Shown here: piece after piece, positions 8,725 through 16,042 of the stretch
Layout of the letters: each line of letters begins with the position of its first letter
Numbering within the stretch: position 1 is the first letter of the stretch
NCBI GenBank assembly: GCA_937916565.1
Contig: CALFSR010000234.1
Coordinates: forward strand, 1 to 19,864
Direction of reading: 5' to 3'
DNA: 19,864 nt
From: an uncultured Bacillota bacterium
GTDB lineage: Bacteria > Bacillota > Limnochordia > Limnochordales > ZCTH02-B6
Translations under genes and position numbers: made by a program
Notes under the pieces: model-generated
Database searches by the model: none
What the model saw: only the letters and a program-made list of their open reading frames with translations
What the model was told of the DNA's origin: nothing

Positions 8725-9465
8725 GTGAAAGGTGTTGTCCTGGCCGGCGGAACAGGCTCCCGCTTATACCCGTTGACCAAGGTGACCAACAAGCACCTGC
8801 TGCCCGTAGGGCGGTATCCGATGATATATCACCCCATCGCCAAACTCGCCGAGGCGGGCATCCGCGAGGTGCTGGTCGTCACAGGTACCGAACACATGGG
8901 TGATGTCGTCTCACTGCTGGGCTCGGGGCGCGAGATCGGGATGGAGTTCACATACCGAGTTCAGGATCAGGCCGGAGGCATCGCGCAGGCGTTGGGGCTG
9001 GCCGAGGCCTTTGTCGGCAACGACCGCTGTGTCGTCATCTTGGGCGACAACATCTTCCAGGACCCCATCACCTCGTACGTAGAGACGTTCGCCAGGCAGG
9101 CGGGCGGCGCCCGCGTTCTCCTGAAAGAGGTTCCGGACCCCGAACGCTACGGCGTGGCGGAGGTGCGTGACGGACGCATCGTGTCCATCGTGGAGAAACC
9201 CGCGCAGCCTGCGAGCCGTTTCGCGGTCACCGGGATCTACATGTATGACCGGTACGTTTTTGATGTGATCCGGACGCTCCGCCCATCGGCCCGTGGCGAG
9301 CTTGAGATTAGCGACGTGAACAGTGCTTACCTGGCCCAGGGGCTCCTGGAGTACGACGTTCTGCAGGGATGGTGGACGGACGCGGGAACGCCCAAGTCCT
9401 ACTCCCTGGCGAACCGGCTCGCGGAGAGCATCGTTTTGCCCGTGTTCGAAGGCCGGGGGCGGTAA
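8725..9465 (+). CDS. rmlA: Glucose-1-phosphate thymidylyltransferase (short form)
   Basis: First step of dTDP-rhamnose synthesis: glucose-1-phosphate plus dTTP to dTDP-glucose. Nucleotidyltransferase motifs are in order: VLAGGTGSRLYPLT at residues 5-18, NKHLLPVGRYPMIYHP at 22-37 with the conserved Lys23, YRVQDQAGGIAQAL at 77-90, and the metal-binding D108 in ILGDNIFQDP. VEKPAQPASRFAVTGIYMYD and GWWTDAGTPKSY follow. At 246 aa it lacks the C-terminal extension of the roughly 290-aa enterobacterial RmlA. It matches the length of the Bacillus SpsI type. The start is GTG 8725, 7 bases after GGGAGG (8712-8717); the GTG at 8707 precedes that ribosome binding site and is unlikely. It is followed 4 bases later by the next gene. 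Confidence 0.94.
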   Translation: MKGVVLAGGTGSRLYPLTKVTNKHLLPVGRYPMIYHPIAKLAEAGIREVLVVTGTEHMGDVVSLLGSGREIGMEFTYRVQDQAGGIAQALGLAEAFVGNDRCVVILGDNIFQDPITSYVETFARQAGGARVLLKEVPDPERYGVAEVRDGRIVSIVEKPAQPASRFAVTGIYMYDRYVFDVIRTLRPSARGELEISDVNSAYLAQGLLEYDVLQGWWTDAGTPKSYSLANRLAESIVLPVFEGRGR

Positions 9466-9469
9466 ATGG

Positions 9470-11209
9470 ATGGGCTCGCCCATTATCCTGAGCAGCTATC
9501 ACGACGCACGTGATGGGCCGCACCGCCGCGTCGGGGTGCTGGTCGTTGCCCGCGAGCCGACGTACCTGGAGGAGTGCCTGCGTTCGCTTCGAGAGGAGCT
9601 CCCACGGTTGACCGGCACGTCAGCAAACGTGCTGGTCATCGCTCCCGCGCCGCCTAAGGCCGCACCGGCAGGAATATCGGCAGATACGCTCGAGGCCTGC
9701 TGGGTACCTCTCGAGTCCCCGGCCGCGATTCCGCAGGCGTTAAATGAAAGCCTGGCCGTTTTGCTGGCTTCATGTCGCCTTCTGGTCCTCATGTGGGGCG
9801 ACATCGTGACAAAGCCTGGTGCCCTTAAGCACATGCTGGAGTTCCTCCGGTGCCATCCGGAGGTGGACGGCTGCGTCGGCGGCCTGTACGACCCGCCGGG
9901 TCACCGGATCCGGCTGCGCACCCGGATATCCTCCTTCTGGCCGCCACCGATGGACCGTCCCCATGTTGCCACGTATCCCGGTACGGCCCTATGCATGCTG
10001 AGGGCAGAAGCATTTTTTCAGATCGGCGGATTCGTAGAGGATGACGGCGGCGACTGGGAGTTGGAATGGGCCCAGCGCGCTCAAGAGGCCCAGTTGCGGT
10101 TCCAGTACTTGCCGGATGCCACGGGTGTGATCCTGGGCCGTTGGGATGCGCCGTCCGCGCCACACAGGAAGTCCGTGTCAACACCGCAGTTTACGGGGCG
10201 GTTCCCCCGTTACCATCCCGACCTAAAGGAACTGCTTCTCTCATCGAGCGTTACTTCAGCTCACAAGATTCCCCGTGCTTCCGCGGCCGAGGCAATGACG
10301 ACCGCCGCCAACGATTGCCCGGTCATCGGCGAGAGCGAGTCGCATTGCCGGGGTGCTGGTGCCGGGCTCGATGACAGGGCCGTCGCGTTTGTCACTTGCG
10401 TCAGCGAGCCGACGCAGTATCTCTGGTGCCGGAGGTACATCGAGGCGCTGGAGATACCCGATGGCTTCCGCGTCGAAGTGCACGTGGTGCCGGGTGCCAA
10501 GGGACTTCCAAGTGCCTACAACGCGGTCATGCGGCGGAGCAACGCCAAATACAAGGTCTACCTTCACCAAGACGTTTTTCTCCTCCAGCGCCGCATGCTC
10601 TACGACGTGCTGGACATTTTCTCAGATCCCGGCATCGGGCTCATCGGTGTCGTAGGAGCGACCCGGCTGCCTGTCAATGGCGTCTGGTTTCGAAACAACG
10701 GTCTCTACTGCCACGGGCAAGTGCTCGAATACCGGCGCTCGATGACGCGTCGCTTCTTGGGGAAGTGGAATCGCCGGCGTCTCCGGCGTTGGCACTTCCG
10801 CCCGGTCCGTTCCCGGATTTTGCCGGTCGCGGCGGTTGACGGGCTCATTATGGTCACCCAGTACGATGTGCCGTGGCGGGAGGATCTGTACGACGGTTTC
10901 ATCTACTACGAGGGGCCGCAATGCCTCGAATTCATCCGCCGCGGCCTTGCGGTCGTCATCCCGCGGCAGGAGCCGGATCGGATCTGGTGCCTGCACCACG
11001 GCCCGCCCGAAGGCAAAGAGCGCACTCCCGAGCAAGACGCGGCCTATCAGGCGGAGTTCAGTCGTGTGAGCGAAATATTCCGCAGGGAGTACGGTGAGTT
11101 TCTTCGCATTCCGGCCGTGGAGTTGCTGCGCCGGTACCGGCAAGAATCCGATGCGTACGTGGGTCCGGCTGTGGAACGCGGCATAGTCCGGCAACGGGGC
11201 AAGCGTTAG
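9470..11209 (+). CDS. Two-domain glycosyltransferase: GT2-like plus StrF-like
   Basis: 579-aa apparent fusion of two GT-A type domains. The N-terminal half (about 20-245) starts VGVLVVAREPTYLEECLRSL. It has LLVLMWGDIVTKPGALKHML where GT2 enzymes usually carry a DxD, and then YPGTALCMLRAEAFFQIGGF and DDGGDWELEWAQRA, the usual acidic motif. A linker of about 50 polar residues follows. The C-terminal half (about 305-570) resembles the StrF-type glycosyltransferase family (PF13712): VAFVTCVSEPTQY, GLPSAYNAVM, KYKVYLHQDVFLL, GLIGVVGA, VDGLIMVTQYDVPW and a tail HHGPPEGKER...IFRREYGEFL. The frame is open back into rmlA; ATG 9470, just after its stop and following GGGGGCGG, is the sensible start. It sits between rmlA and rmlC, so a role in adding rhamnose or a derivative is plausible but inferred. 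Confidence 0.85.
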   Translation: MGSPIILSSYHDARDGPHRRVGVLVVAREPTYLEECLRSLREELPRLTGTSANVLVIAPAPPKAAPAGISADTLEACWVPLESPAAIPQALNESLAVLLASCRLLVLMWGDIVTKPGALKHMLEFLRCHPEVDGCVGGLYDPPGHRIRLRTRISSFWPPPMDRPHVATYPGTALCMLRAEAFFQIGGFVEDDGGDWELEWAQRAQEAQLRFQYLPDATGVILGRWDAPSAPHRKSVSTPQFTGRFPRYHPDLKELLLSSSVTSAHKIPRASAAEAMTTAANDCPVIGESESHCRGAGAGLDDRAVAFVTCVSEPTQYLWCRRYIEALEIPDGFRVEVHVVPGAKGLPSAYNAVMRRSNAKYKVYLHQDVFLLQRRMLYDVLDIFSDPGIGLIGVVGATRLPVNGVWFRNNGLYCHGQVLEYRRSMTRRFLGKWNRRRLRRWHFRPVRSRILPVAAVDGLIMVTQYDVPWREDLYDGFIYYEGPQCLEFIRRGLAVVIPRQEPDRIWCLHHGPPEGKERTPEQDAAYQAEFSRVSEIFRREYGEFLRIPAVELLRRYRQESDAYVGPAVERGIVRQRGKR

Positions 11210-11226
11210 ACGGGAGGGTGACACGC

Positions 11227-11682
11227 GTGATCGACGGGGTCAAAGTGAAAAAACTGGTGCGGCATTGCGACGACCGGGGCTTTTTCCAGGAGATACTCCG
11301 GGATGACGACGGGTTGTTGCGGCGTTTTGGGCAGGCGTCGATGTCCAAGACGTATCCCGGCGTGATCAAAGCCTTTCACTATCATGAGCTCCAGGACGAC
11401 CTGTGGTTTTTCCCTGTCGGCAACGCGCAGGTCGTGCTCCACGACTTGCGGGAGAACTCGCCGACCCGGGGCGAAACCAACGTGTTTTACATGGGGGAGG
11501 ACAACCCGATCCTCTTGCTCATCCCCGCGGGCGTAGCTCACGGGTACCGGACGCTGGGGGAGAAACCCGCCATCATCATCTACTTCACCACCGAGTCGTA
11601 CAACCGAGAAGACCCCGACGAGAAGCGACTGCCGTACGACGATCCGTCCATCGGTTTTGACTGGACCACGAAGATGCGATAG
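11227..11682 (+). CDS. rmlC: dTDP-4-dehydrorhamnose 3,5-epimerase family protein (short RmlC type)
   Basis: Cupin-fold epimerase expected to convert dTDP-4-keto-6-deoxyglucose to dTDP-4-keto-L-rhamnose. Motifs include RGFFQEILR, PGVIKAFHYHELQDDLWFFPVG (the first His corresponds to the catalytic His of RmlC), VVLHDLRENSPTRGE, LLIPAGVAHGYRTLGE, a TTESYNREDPDE segment with the Tyr region, and the C-terminal hallmark DDPSIGFDW. At about 151 aa it is shorter than the roughly 180-aa RmlC and resembles Bacillus SpsL. A sugar 3,4-ketoisomerase (FdtA type) was considered, but the C-terminal DPxIGxDW pattern favours RmlC. The start is GTG 11227, 9 bases after GGGAGG (11212-11217); GTG 11218 touches the ribosome binding site. 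It completes the rml set and is the last gene before a terminator. Confidence 0.88.
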   Translation: MIDGVKVKKLVRHCDDRGFFQEILRDDDGLLRRFGQASMSKTYPGVIKAFHYHELQDDLWFFPVGNAQVVLHDLRENSPTRGETNVFYMGEDNPILLLIPAGVAHGYRTLGEKPAIIIYFTTESYNREDPDEKRLPYDDPSIGFDWTTKMR

Positions 11683-11695
11683 TGAATGCGTCCGC

Positions 11696-11747
11696 GCCCG
11701 TTTTGGCCGTCTCGGGGAGGGGGCACGCGGCAAAACGGGCTTCTTTA
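11696..11747 (+). terminator. Rho-independent terminator of the main operon
   Basis: GCCCGTTTTG at 11696-11705 pairs with CAAAACGGGC at 11731-11740, ten perfect base pairs. Three more pairs are possible past a bulged G. The loop is G-rich, and TTCTTTATT follows from 11741. It starts 14 bases after the rmlC stop. There is no T-run on the other strand, so it serves the + strand operon. Confidence 0.85.
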
Positions 11748-11776
11748 TTGGCTTAAAGGATGTAAGCGCTTACAAC
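11748..11776 (+). promoter_or_regulatory. Promoter-like element carrying a LacI/CcpA-type operator palindrome
   Basis: TGTAAGCGCTTACA (11761-11774) is a perfect 14-base palindrome. With its flanking A residues (11760-11775) it fits the CcpA cre consensus WTGNNARCGNWWWCAW at every position, and the central CG is typical of LacI-family operators. It overlaps a candidate promoter reading +: TTGGCT (11748-11753), a 17-base spacer, and TACAAC (11771-11776). The element lies between convergent operons. A transcript from it would run antisense into the 3' end of the GT39-type gene. Confidence 0.45.
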
Positions 11777-11792
11777 CCACAAGCGGGTTCCC

Positions 11793-13502
11793 TCACGGCG
11801 ACGGACGTTTATCCTCGTCCGCCGCTGTTTTTGCTGCGCGGACAATTGCATAACCGGCCCCATCCCAAAGCAGGTCGCCGGACGTACCCAGTTCCCGCAC
11901 GAGCAACCCGGTCTGGGCGGACGGGCCAAGGATGAGCAGAGAGCCATGGGATTCAAGGAATCTCCGGGCGTCCGCCGGTGACGACAGCCGCATGGCGCCT
12001 GCCCGTTGCGCGTAAAACGCCAGCGACGGCCCGATGGGCGAGCCGGCGATGACCGCTGGCTCCGGGCGGCTCGCGAGCACCCGCGAGGCCGCGTACTCAG
12101 GCAATAGTTCCTCCCGGTAATTCCCCAGCGACTGAAAGAGGACGGCGTAGGCGAGGAGGCTCCCTACTACGAGGGTAGTTAATGCGGCACGCGGGCGGCG
12201 GCCGATCACGGCGAGGCCCGCGAACCCCGTAACCGCGATGGAAACGACGGCGAGGAACGGAGTCAAAAACCCGACGTAGACGGACTGCTCCTCGGGGAAT
12301 GCACCCGCGTAGGCAACTGCAACCACCACGACCACAGGGGCGGCGATGAGCATGGACATCCACGCTGCCGTACGGGTAAGTCTGGGCCCGCCGCTGTGCG
12401 CGCTATCGGCGATAAGGACGGCCAGGGGAGGCAACGCCGGGAGCAGGTACCTGATGACCCGCCACTGGATGAGAAACGGCAGCAGGAACGCCACGAGGAA
12501 CCAAGTCCCAAAAAGGACGAGCCCCAAGCTGGCCGATGACCCGGTGCCGGGTTCCGTGGCCCCACCGTACTGGACGGAAGCGCCGGCTCCCGTACGTCGC
12601 AAGCGCCGCCACCCATGCAAGACGGAAGGGACAAGCCAACCCGACCAGGGCAGGACGGCGACGAAAAGCAGGGGGAAGTATGACCAAAAGTGCAGGATGG
12701 TGGGGCCACCCGTGTCCAGGTCAGCGAGGAAGCGCGATTGCCCGCGCCCCAAGAGCAGGTCGATGATGGCCCAACCATGCGTGAGGTACTGGTGGACAAA
12801 CAAGGGTGCGCCGATGGCTAAAAACAGCGCTCCTCCCAGCAAGAGATGGCCGGCGACGGACGCAGGGCTGGTTCCCGTCGGCACGGCGGGCCGACCGGGT
12901 CCTGTATTGCGGAGCGCGATCCATCGGACGCCAAACAAAGTCAATGCCGCCACCAGGCCGGGAAACAGCACTGCTTGCGGGCCGCGGGCGAGAAGACCGA
13001 GAGCAAGACTCGTCCAGAAAAGGTAGGTCCAGCGCCAGCGCCTGTCGGTGATGAACCTGGCCAACCCATAGAAAGCGAGGGTGGAGAAGAACGTCAGCGG
13101 CATGTCCTGCTGGGGCACGAACGCGCAGTAGACGAAGAGAATGGACGTCAGCAGCACCCAGCCCGCCAAGCTTGCCGCTTCGCGGGCGAAGAACCGCACC
13201 GCCGTGGCTTGCAATAGGATCACGGTGCCTACGCTCATCAGTACGTGCCATAGGCGTATCGCGAGCTCGTTGACGCCAAAGATCAGGTACGACGCCGCGA
13301 TGAGCCAGATGGTGAGCGGCGGCTTGTCCACCAGGGCGTCGCTTCCGGGGTAGCGCAGGGTGAACCAATCGCCCGATTCCACCATCCGTTGGGCGATCAA
13401 GGCGTAATAGGCGGTGTCGCCGTCGGTCAAGGGCAAGTTGACGGGCGATAGAAGCAGGAGCAGCCCAACGAGCCCCGGCCTAAGCCACACCGGCGGGTTC
13501 AT
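11793..13502 (-). CDS. ArnT/GT39-type polytopic glycosyltransferase
   Basis: 569-aa integral membrane protein of the PMT/ArnT (GT-C, GT39/83) type. Such enzymes take a sugar from a polyprenyl-phosphate donor and transfer it outside the membrane to a lipid, glycan or protein. The signature first extracytoplasmic loop is present: acidic D27 and D29 in LTDGDTAYYALIAQRM, GDWFTLRY, and DKPPLTIWLIAA at 59-70, equivalent to the E/DKPPLxxW motif of ArnT. About 12 hydrophobic helices follow, including FVYCAFVPQQDMPLTFF and GLLARGPQAVLFPGLVAAL. The C-terminal 120 residues are a soluble-looking domain with AVIAGSPIGPSLAFYAQRAG. ATG 13502 overlaps the stop of the preceding GT2 gene (ATGA), so the two are translationally coupled, with the GT2 probably providing the polyprenyl-phosphate sugar. 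No terminator was found for this operon. Confidence 0.88.
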   Translation of the reverse strand: MNPPVWLRPGLVGLLLLLSPVNLPLTDGDTAYYALIAQRMVESGDWFTLRYPGSDALVDKPPLTIWLIAASYLIFGVNELAIRLWHVLMSVGTVILLQATAVRFFAREAASLAGWVLLTSILFVYCAFVPQQDMPLTFFSTLAFYGLARFITDRRWRWTYLFWTSLALGLLARGPQAVLFPGLVAALTLFGVRWIALRNTGPGRPAVPTGTSPASVAGHLLLGGALFLAIGAPLFVHQYLTHGWAIIDLLLGRGQSRFLADLDTGGPTILHFWSYFPLLFVAVLPWSGWLVPSVLHGWRRLRRTGAGASVQYGGATEPGTGSSASLGLVLFGTWFLVAFLLPFLIQWRVIRYLLPALPPLAVLIADSAHSGGPRLTRTAAWMSMLIAAPVVVVVAVAYAGAFPEEQSVYVGFLTPFLAVVSIAVTGFAGLAVIGRRPRAALTTLVVGSLLAYAVLFQSLGNYREELLPEYAASRVLASRPEPAVIAGSPIGPSLAFYAQRAGAMRLSSPADARRFLESHGSLLILGPSAQTGLLVRELGTSGDLLWDGAGYAIVRAAKTAADEDKRPSP

Positions 13503-14419
13503 GCCGGATCAACCTGGTCCCTGACCAAAGTCTCGTCGCAGAGCAGCGTGGAAGGAAGCGGGATGGGAGCGTTGGTTCGCTCCCGGGAGAAATCGGGCCG
13601 CGTCGTCCACACGTACCAGAGGACCCTGCCGTAGTCCAGAATCGTACGGCCGACCCGCATCTTGCTTAGGCCGCCTTTCTGGTCGTAACGTAGCACGAGC
13701 GGTACCTCCGCGGCCCGCACGTCCAGCGGGCGGAGCTTGAGCAAGATTTCGGCCATGGCGGCAAAGGTCGTCGCTTGGATGAACCGATCGCCGTACACCC
13801 GCAACGCTTCCTGGACCACACGAGCGCGGTAGGCGCGAAATCCGCAGGTGTAATCGCGCACCCCGGGCACGGGCGTTAGGATCTTCAGCATGAAGTTGGC
13901 CGTTCGGCTCAGCAGGCGCCGGGAGGCTGTCAATCCGATCTCACCAGCTCCCGGGCGGAAGCGAGAAGCAATGACCACGTCGTATCCGTGTTCAAACCAC
14001 GGGAGCATGTCCAGCACGTGGTGGGGCTCGTGGGTGTTGTCGGCGTCGAGGGTGACGAGAATATCGTCCGGGCCCGAGCTTGCCGCTGCCCACTGCAGGC
14101 CGTCCCAGATGGTGCGGTGCAGGCCCATGTTGCGGCCGTGCCTCAAGAGCCGGACGGGAAACCGCGCTTGCAAAGCCGCGGCGATCTCCGCCGTCGCGTC
14201 CCGTGAGCCGTCGTCAACAACCAGAATGCGGTACGGGGGAAGTTTCGAAGAAAGAGCCCCAATCTTCTCTACCAGCGGTTCGAGGTTGAGAGCCTCGTTG
14301 AACGCCGGCAGAATGAAGGTAACCGAGGCGCGAGTGAGTCGAAGACGCATATGGCGCGGGGCGCTTCCCGCGCGCTTGTCCCCCTCCGGCATCGCCACAG
14401 CGTAAGAGTTGTTCGACAA
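13499..14419 (-). CDS. GT2, polyprenyl-phosphate sugar synthase (DPM1-like)
   Basis: Resembles dolichol-phosphate mannosyltransferase. Motifs are VTFILPAFNEALNLEPLVEKI, ILVVDDGSRDATAEI, HGRNMGLHRTIWDGLQWAA, the metal site LDADNTHEPHHVLDML, VIASRFRPGAGE, and GVRDYTCGFRAYR. It has no C-terminal membrane helices, so it is the soluble type. It should load a sugar from a nucleotide-sugar onto polyprenyl phosphate for the overlapping ArnT-like gene. The frame is open to 14554. I prefer TTG 14419 (306 aa) because GGAGGAG (rc of 14431-14437) lies 11 bases upstream. ATG 14392 and ATG 14350 are alternatives; the last would begin 8 residues before the first strand. The gene is divergent from the GT-B gene at 14564. 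Confidence 0.85.
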   Translation of the reverse strand: MSNNSYAVAMPEGDKRAGSAPRHMRLRLTRASVTFILPAFNEALNLEPLVEKIGALSSKLPPYRILVVDDGSRDATAEIAAALQARFPVRLLRHGRNMGLHRTIWDGLQWAAASSGPDDILVTLDADNTHEPHHVLDMLPWFEHGYDVVIASRFRPGAGEIGLTASRRLLSRTANFMLKILTPVPGVRDYTCGFRAYRARVVQEALRVYGDRFIQATTFAAMAEILLKLRPLDVRAAEVPLVLRYDQKGGLSKMRVGRTILDYGRVLWYVWTTRPDFSRERTNAPIPLPSTLLCDETLVRDQVDPA

Positions 14420-14482
14420 CCGTATTTGTGCTCCTCCCGGGTGTTCTTGCCGGCTCTCTTGCAGCCGCTCGAAATGCGCTTT

Positions 14483-14517
14483 TTGAGTCCGCCGCGAGAG
14501 TCGTGGTACACTGTACC
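14483..14517 (+). promoter_or_regulatory. Candidate promoter with palindrome over the -10
   Basis: TTGAGT (14483-14488), an 18-base spacer and TACACT (14507-14512), with an upstream TGG giving an extended -10. A start near 14519 would give a leader of about 45 bases before GTG 14564. The -10 lies inside GGTACACTGTACC (14505-14517), a 5+5 inverted repeat that could bind a repressor. It sits in the divergent gap between the two transcription units. Confidence 0.5.
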
Positions 14518-14563
14518 TGCAGCACGCTTCGGTTTGGGTTTGCAAGAGGAGCAACTGAGGATT

Positions 14564-15766
14564 GTGACGAGCGGACAGACCATCCCGGGGGGCCCCTTGC
14601 GGCTCGCGACCGGCTTACGAATCCTTTACCTCGTTCCCTACCTGGCCCGCGGCGGGACGGAAAGGCACCTCATCGACCTCATCCGCACGATTGGCTGGAA
14701 GGAACGTCCCTGGGTCATTGCGCCCGACGGGCCGGCGCGTCCGGCGGTGCAGGAAGCCGGTGCCTGCTGGCAACAGGCTCCGGCGTTTGGTGCCAACCGG
14801 CGGTCGGTTTCCGGGTGGCGGGCAGCAATCCAGGCAGCGGTCGAATCGTTTTATCCCGATATCATCCATGTCCACGCCGGCGTGGAACTTCTCTGGGTGG
14901 CCCGGCGCATCGTCCCGGAGGTGCCGCGCGTGTTCACGGTGCACGGCTATCACGGAAGCGGAGCGGGACTCAGCTACCGGTTGGCGGAAGTTCTGGGAGG
15001 GCGGTGGGCCGATCGCGTCATCGCGGTTTCCCGGGCCGAGGCCGCGCGCTTGCGTCGCCTCGCTCCGCATCGCCTGCGGACGGTGCTCAACGGAGTTGCG
15101 GATGTCCAGCGCGAGCCGCTCCCGCCGCCGGTGGACGGGATGGACGGCAACGGCCTGGTGGTGGCTGTGGCCAGCCGTCTCGAGCCTCCCAAGGGCGTCG
15201 ATCTGGTGGTGGAAGCCTTTATTCGTTTGAAACAGAAGCGTATCCCGGTCGTCGACGCCGACGGACGTCCGGCCGTGTCCCGGCTCGTCATCATCGGGTC
15301 GGGGTCCCAGGAGGAGGTTCTGCGCCGGAGGGTTGCCGAGAGCGGCTTCGGCGATGACATTCGCCTTGTCGGGTTTCATCCCCGGGCGGCGGCGCTGTTC
15401 CGGCGGGCCGACATCGTCGTCCAAGCCAGCCGGCAGGAACCTTTTGGGCTCACGGCTGCCGAGGCGCTGGCGGCCGGGGCGCCGGTTATTGTTAGCAACG
15501 CCGGGGGTCTCCCGGAAGTCGTGGAAGACGGCGTCAGTGGCCTCGTCGTGCCGGCGGGGCAGGTGGAACCGCTGGAGGCCGCGCTGGCCCGATTGCTGGC
15601 GGACCCTGACCTCAGGAGTCGGATGGGAGCGGCGGCGCGCCGCCGGTACGAGGAACTCTTTACCATAGAGCGGTTTGCCGCCGATACGTTGGGGGTATAC
15701 CGTGAGCTTAGGGATGATGACGGGCCCGAAGTGGCCGGCACGCAGGCGATCCAGTCGAGCCGATGA
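14564..15766 (+). CDS. GT-B glycosyltransferase (family 4 type)
   Basis: 400-aa GT-B fold enzyme, expected to act on the cytoplasmic face on lipid-linked glycan. N-terminal domain: LRILYLVPYLARGGTERHLIDLI (glycine-rich loop), YPDIIHVHAGVELLWVAR, and VFTVHGYHGSGAGLSYR. The C-terminal donor domain has VAVASRLEPPKGVDLVVEAF, LVIIGSGSQEEVLRRR, LVGFHPRAAALFRRADIVVQ and the E-x7-E motif EPFGLTAAEALAAGAPVIVS near residue 291, the common GT4 pattern. The frame is open back to 14351, but that part overlaps the divergent gene and does not look like protein. GTG 14564 follows AGAGGAG at 14545-14551 (12-base spacing) and the first helix comes soon after. It probably heads a separate + transcription unit. 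Confidence 0.87.
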   Translation: MTSGQTIPGGPLRLATGLRILYLVPYLARGGTERHLIDLIRTIGWKERPWVIAPDGPARPAVQEAGACWQQAPAFGANRRSVSGWRAAIQAAVESFYPDIIHVHAGVELLWVARRIVPEVPRVFTVHGYHGSGAGLSYRLAEVLGGRWADRVIAVSRAEAARLRRLAPHRLRTVLNGVADVQREPLPPPVDGMDGNGLVVAVASRLEPPKGVDLVVEAFIRLKQKRIPVVDADGRPAVSRLVIIGSGSQEEVLRRRVAESGFGDDIRLVGFHPRAAALFRRADIVVQASRQEPFGLTAAEALAAGAPVIVSNAGGLPEVVEDGVSGLVVPAGQVEPLEAALARLLADPDLRSRMGAAARRRYEELFTIERFAADTLGVYRELRDDDGPEVAGTQAIQSSR

Positions 15767-15787
15767 GGACGCGGCAGGAGATGCGGC

Positions 15788-16042
15788 GTGTTGAAGGAAA
15801 CACGGGTGGGAGTGTCTGAACCCCACGTTGTCTCGGAGCACTACGGCCCACCCGATGGAAAAGAGCGCGGTCCCAAGGAGCAAGCCGCTTATGCGGCGGA
15901 GTTTGACCGTGTCATGGAGATCTTCCGCCGGGAGTACGCCGGCTTCTTGCAGGTGCCCGCCCATGACCTGCTGCGCCGCCGGCGGGAGCGGGTAAGTGGA
16001 CACGGAAGAGATCAAATGGGAGACGCCGTGGGCCTGGGGTAG
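15788..16042 (+). CDS. Short ORF duplicating the C-terminal tail of the StrF-like glycosyltransferase
   Basis: 84-codon ORF with a proper ribosome binding site (GGAG at 15777-15780, 7 bases before GTG 15788). Residues about 11-65 read EPHVVSEHYGPPDGKER, then an AAYAAEFDRVMEIFRREY block and FLQVPAHDLLRRRR. They align without gaps to the last part of the protein at 9470-11209 (EPDRIWCLHHGPPEGKER, AAYQAEFSRVSEIFRREY, FLRIPAVELLRRYR). The DNA is also visibly similar. No catalytic motif of the glycosyltransferase is present, so this is either the 3' remnant of a decayed paralogue or a retained stand-alone tail domain. The final residues after RRRR no longer match. It overlaps the mini-ORF at 15996 in another frame. 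Confidence 0.6.
   Translation: MLKETRVGVSEPHVVSEHYGPPDGKERGPKEQAAYAAEFDRVMEIFRREYAGFLQVPAHDLLRRRRERVSGHGRDQMGDAVGLG

Noticed and set aside
11657..11935. 92-codon + strand ORF across the terminator
   Set aside because: It contains the terminator hairpin and the operator palindrome and overlaps the GT39 gene antisense; no credible start.
14615..16015. 466-codon minus strand ORF opposite the GT-B gene
   Set aside because: Antisense open frame caused by GC-rich third positions; Arg/Pro/His-rich without domains, while the + frame has full GT4 motifs.
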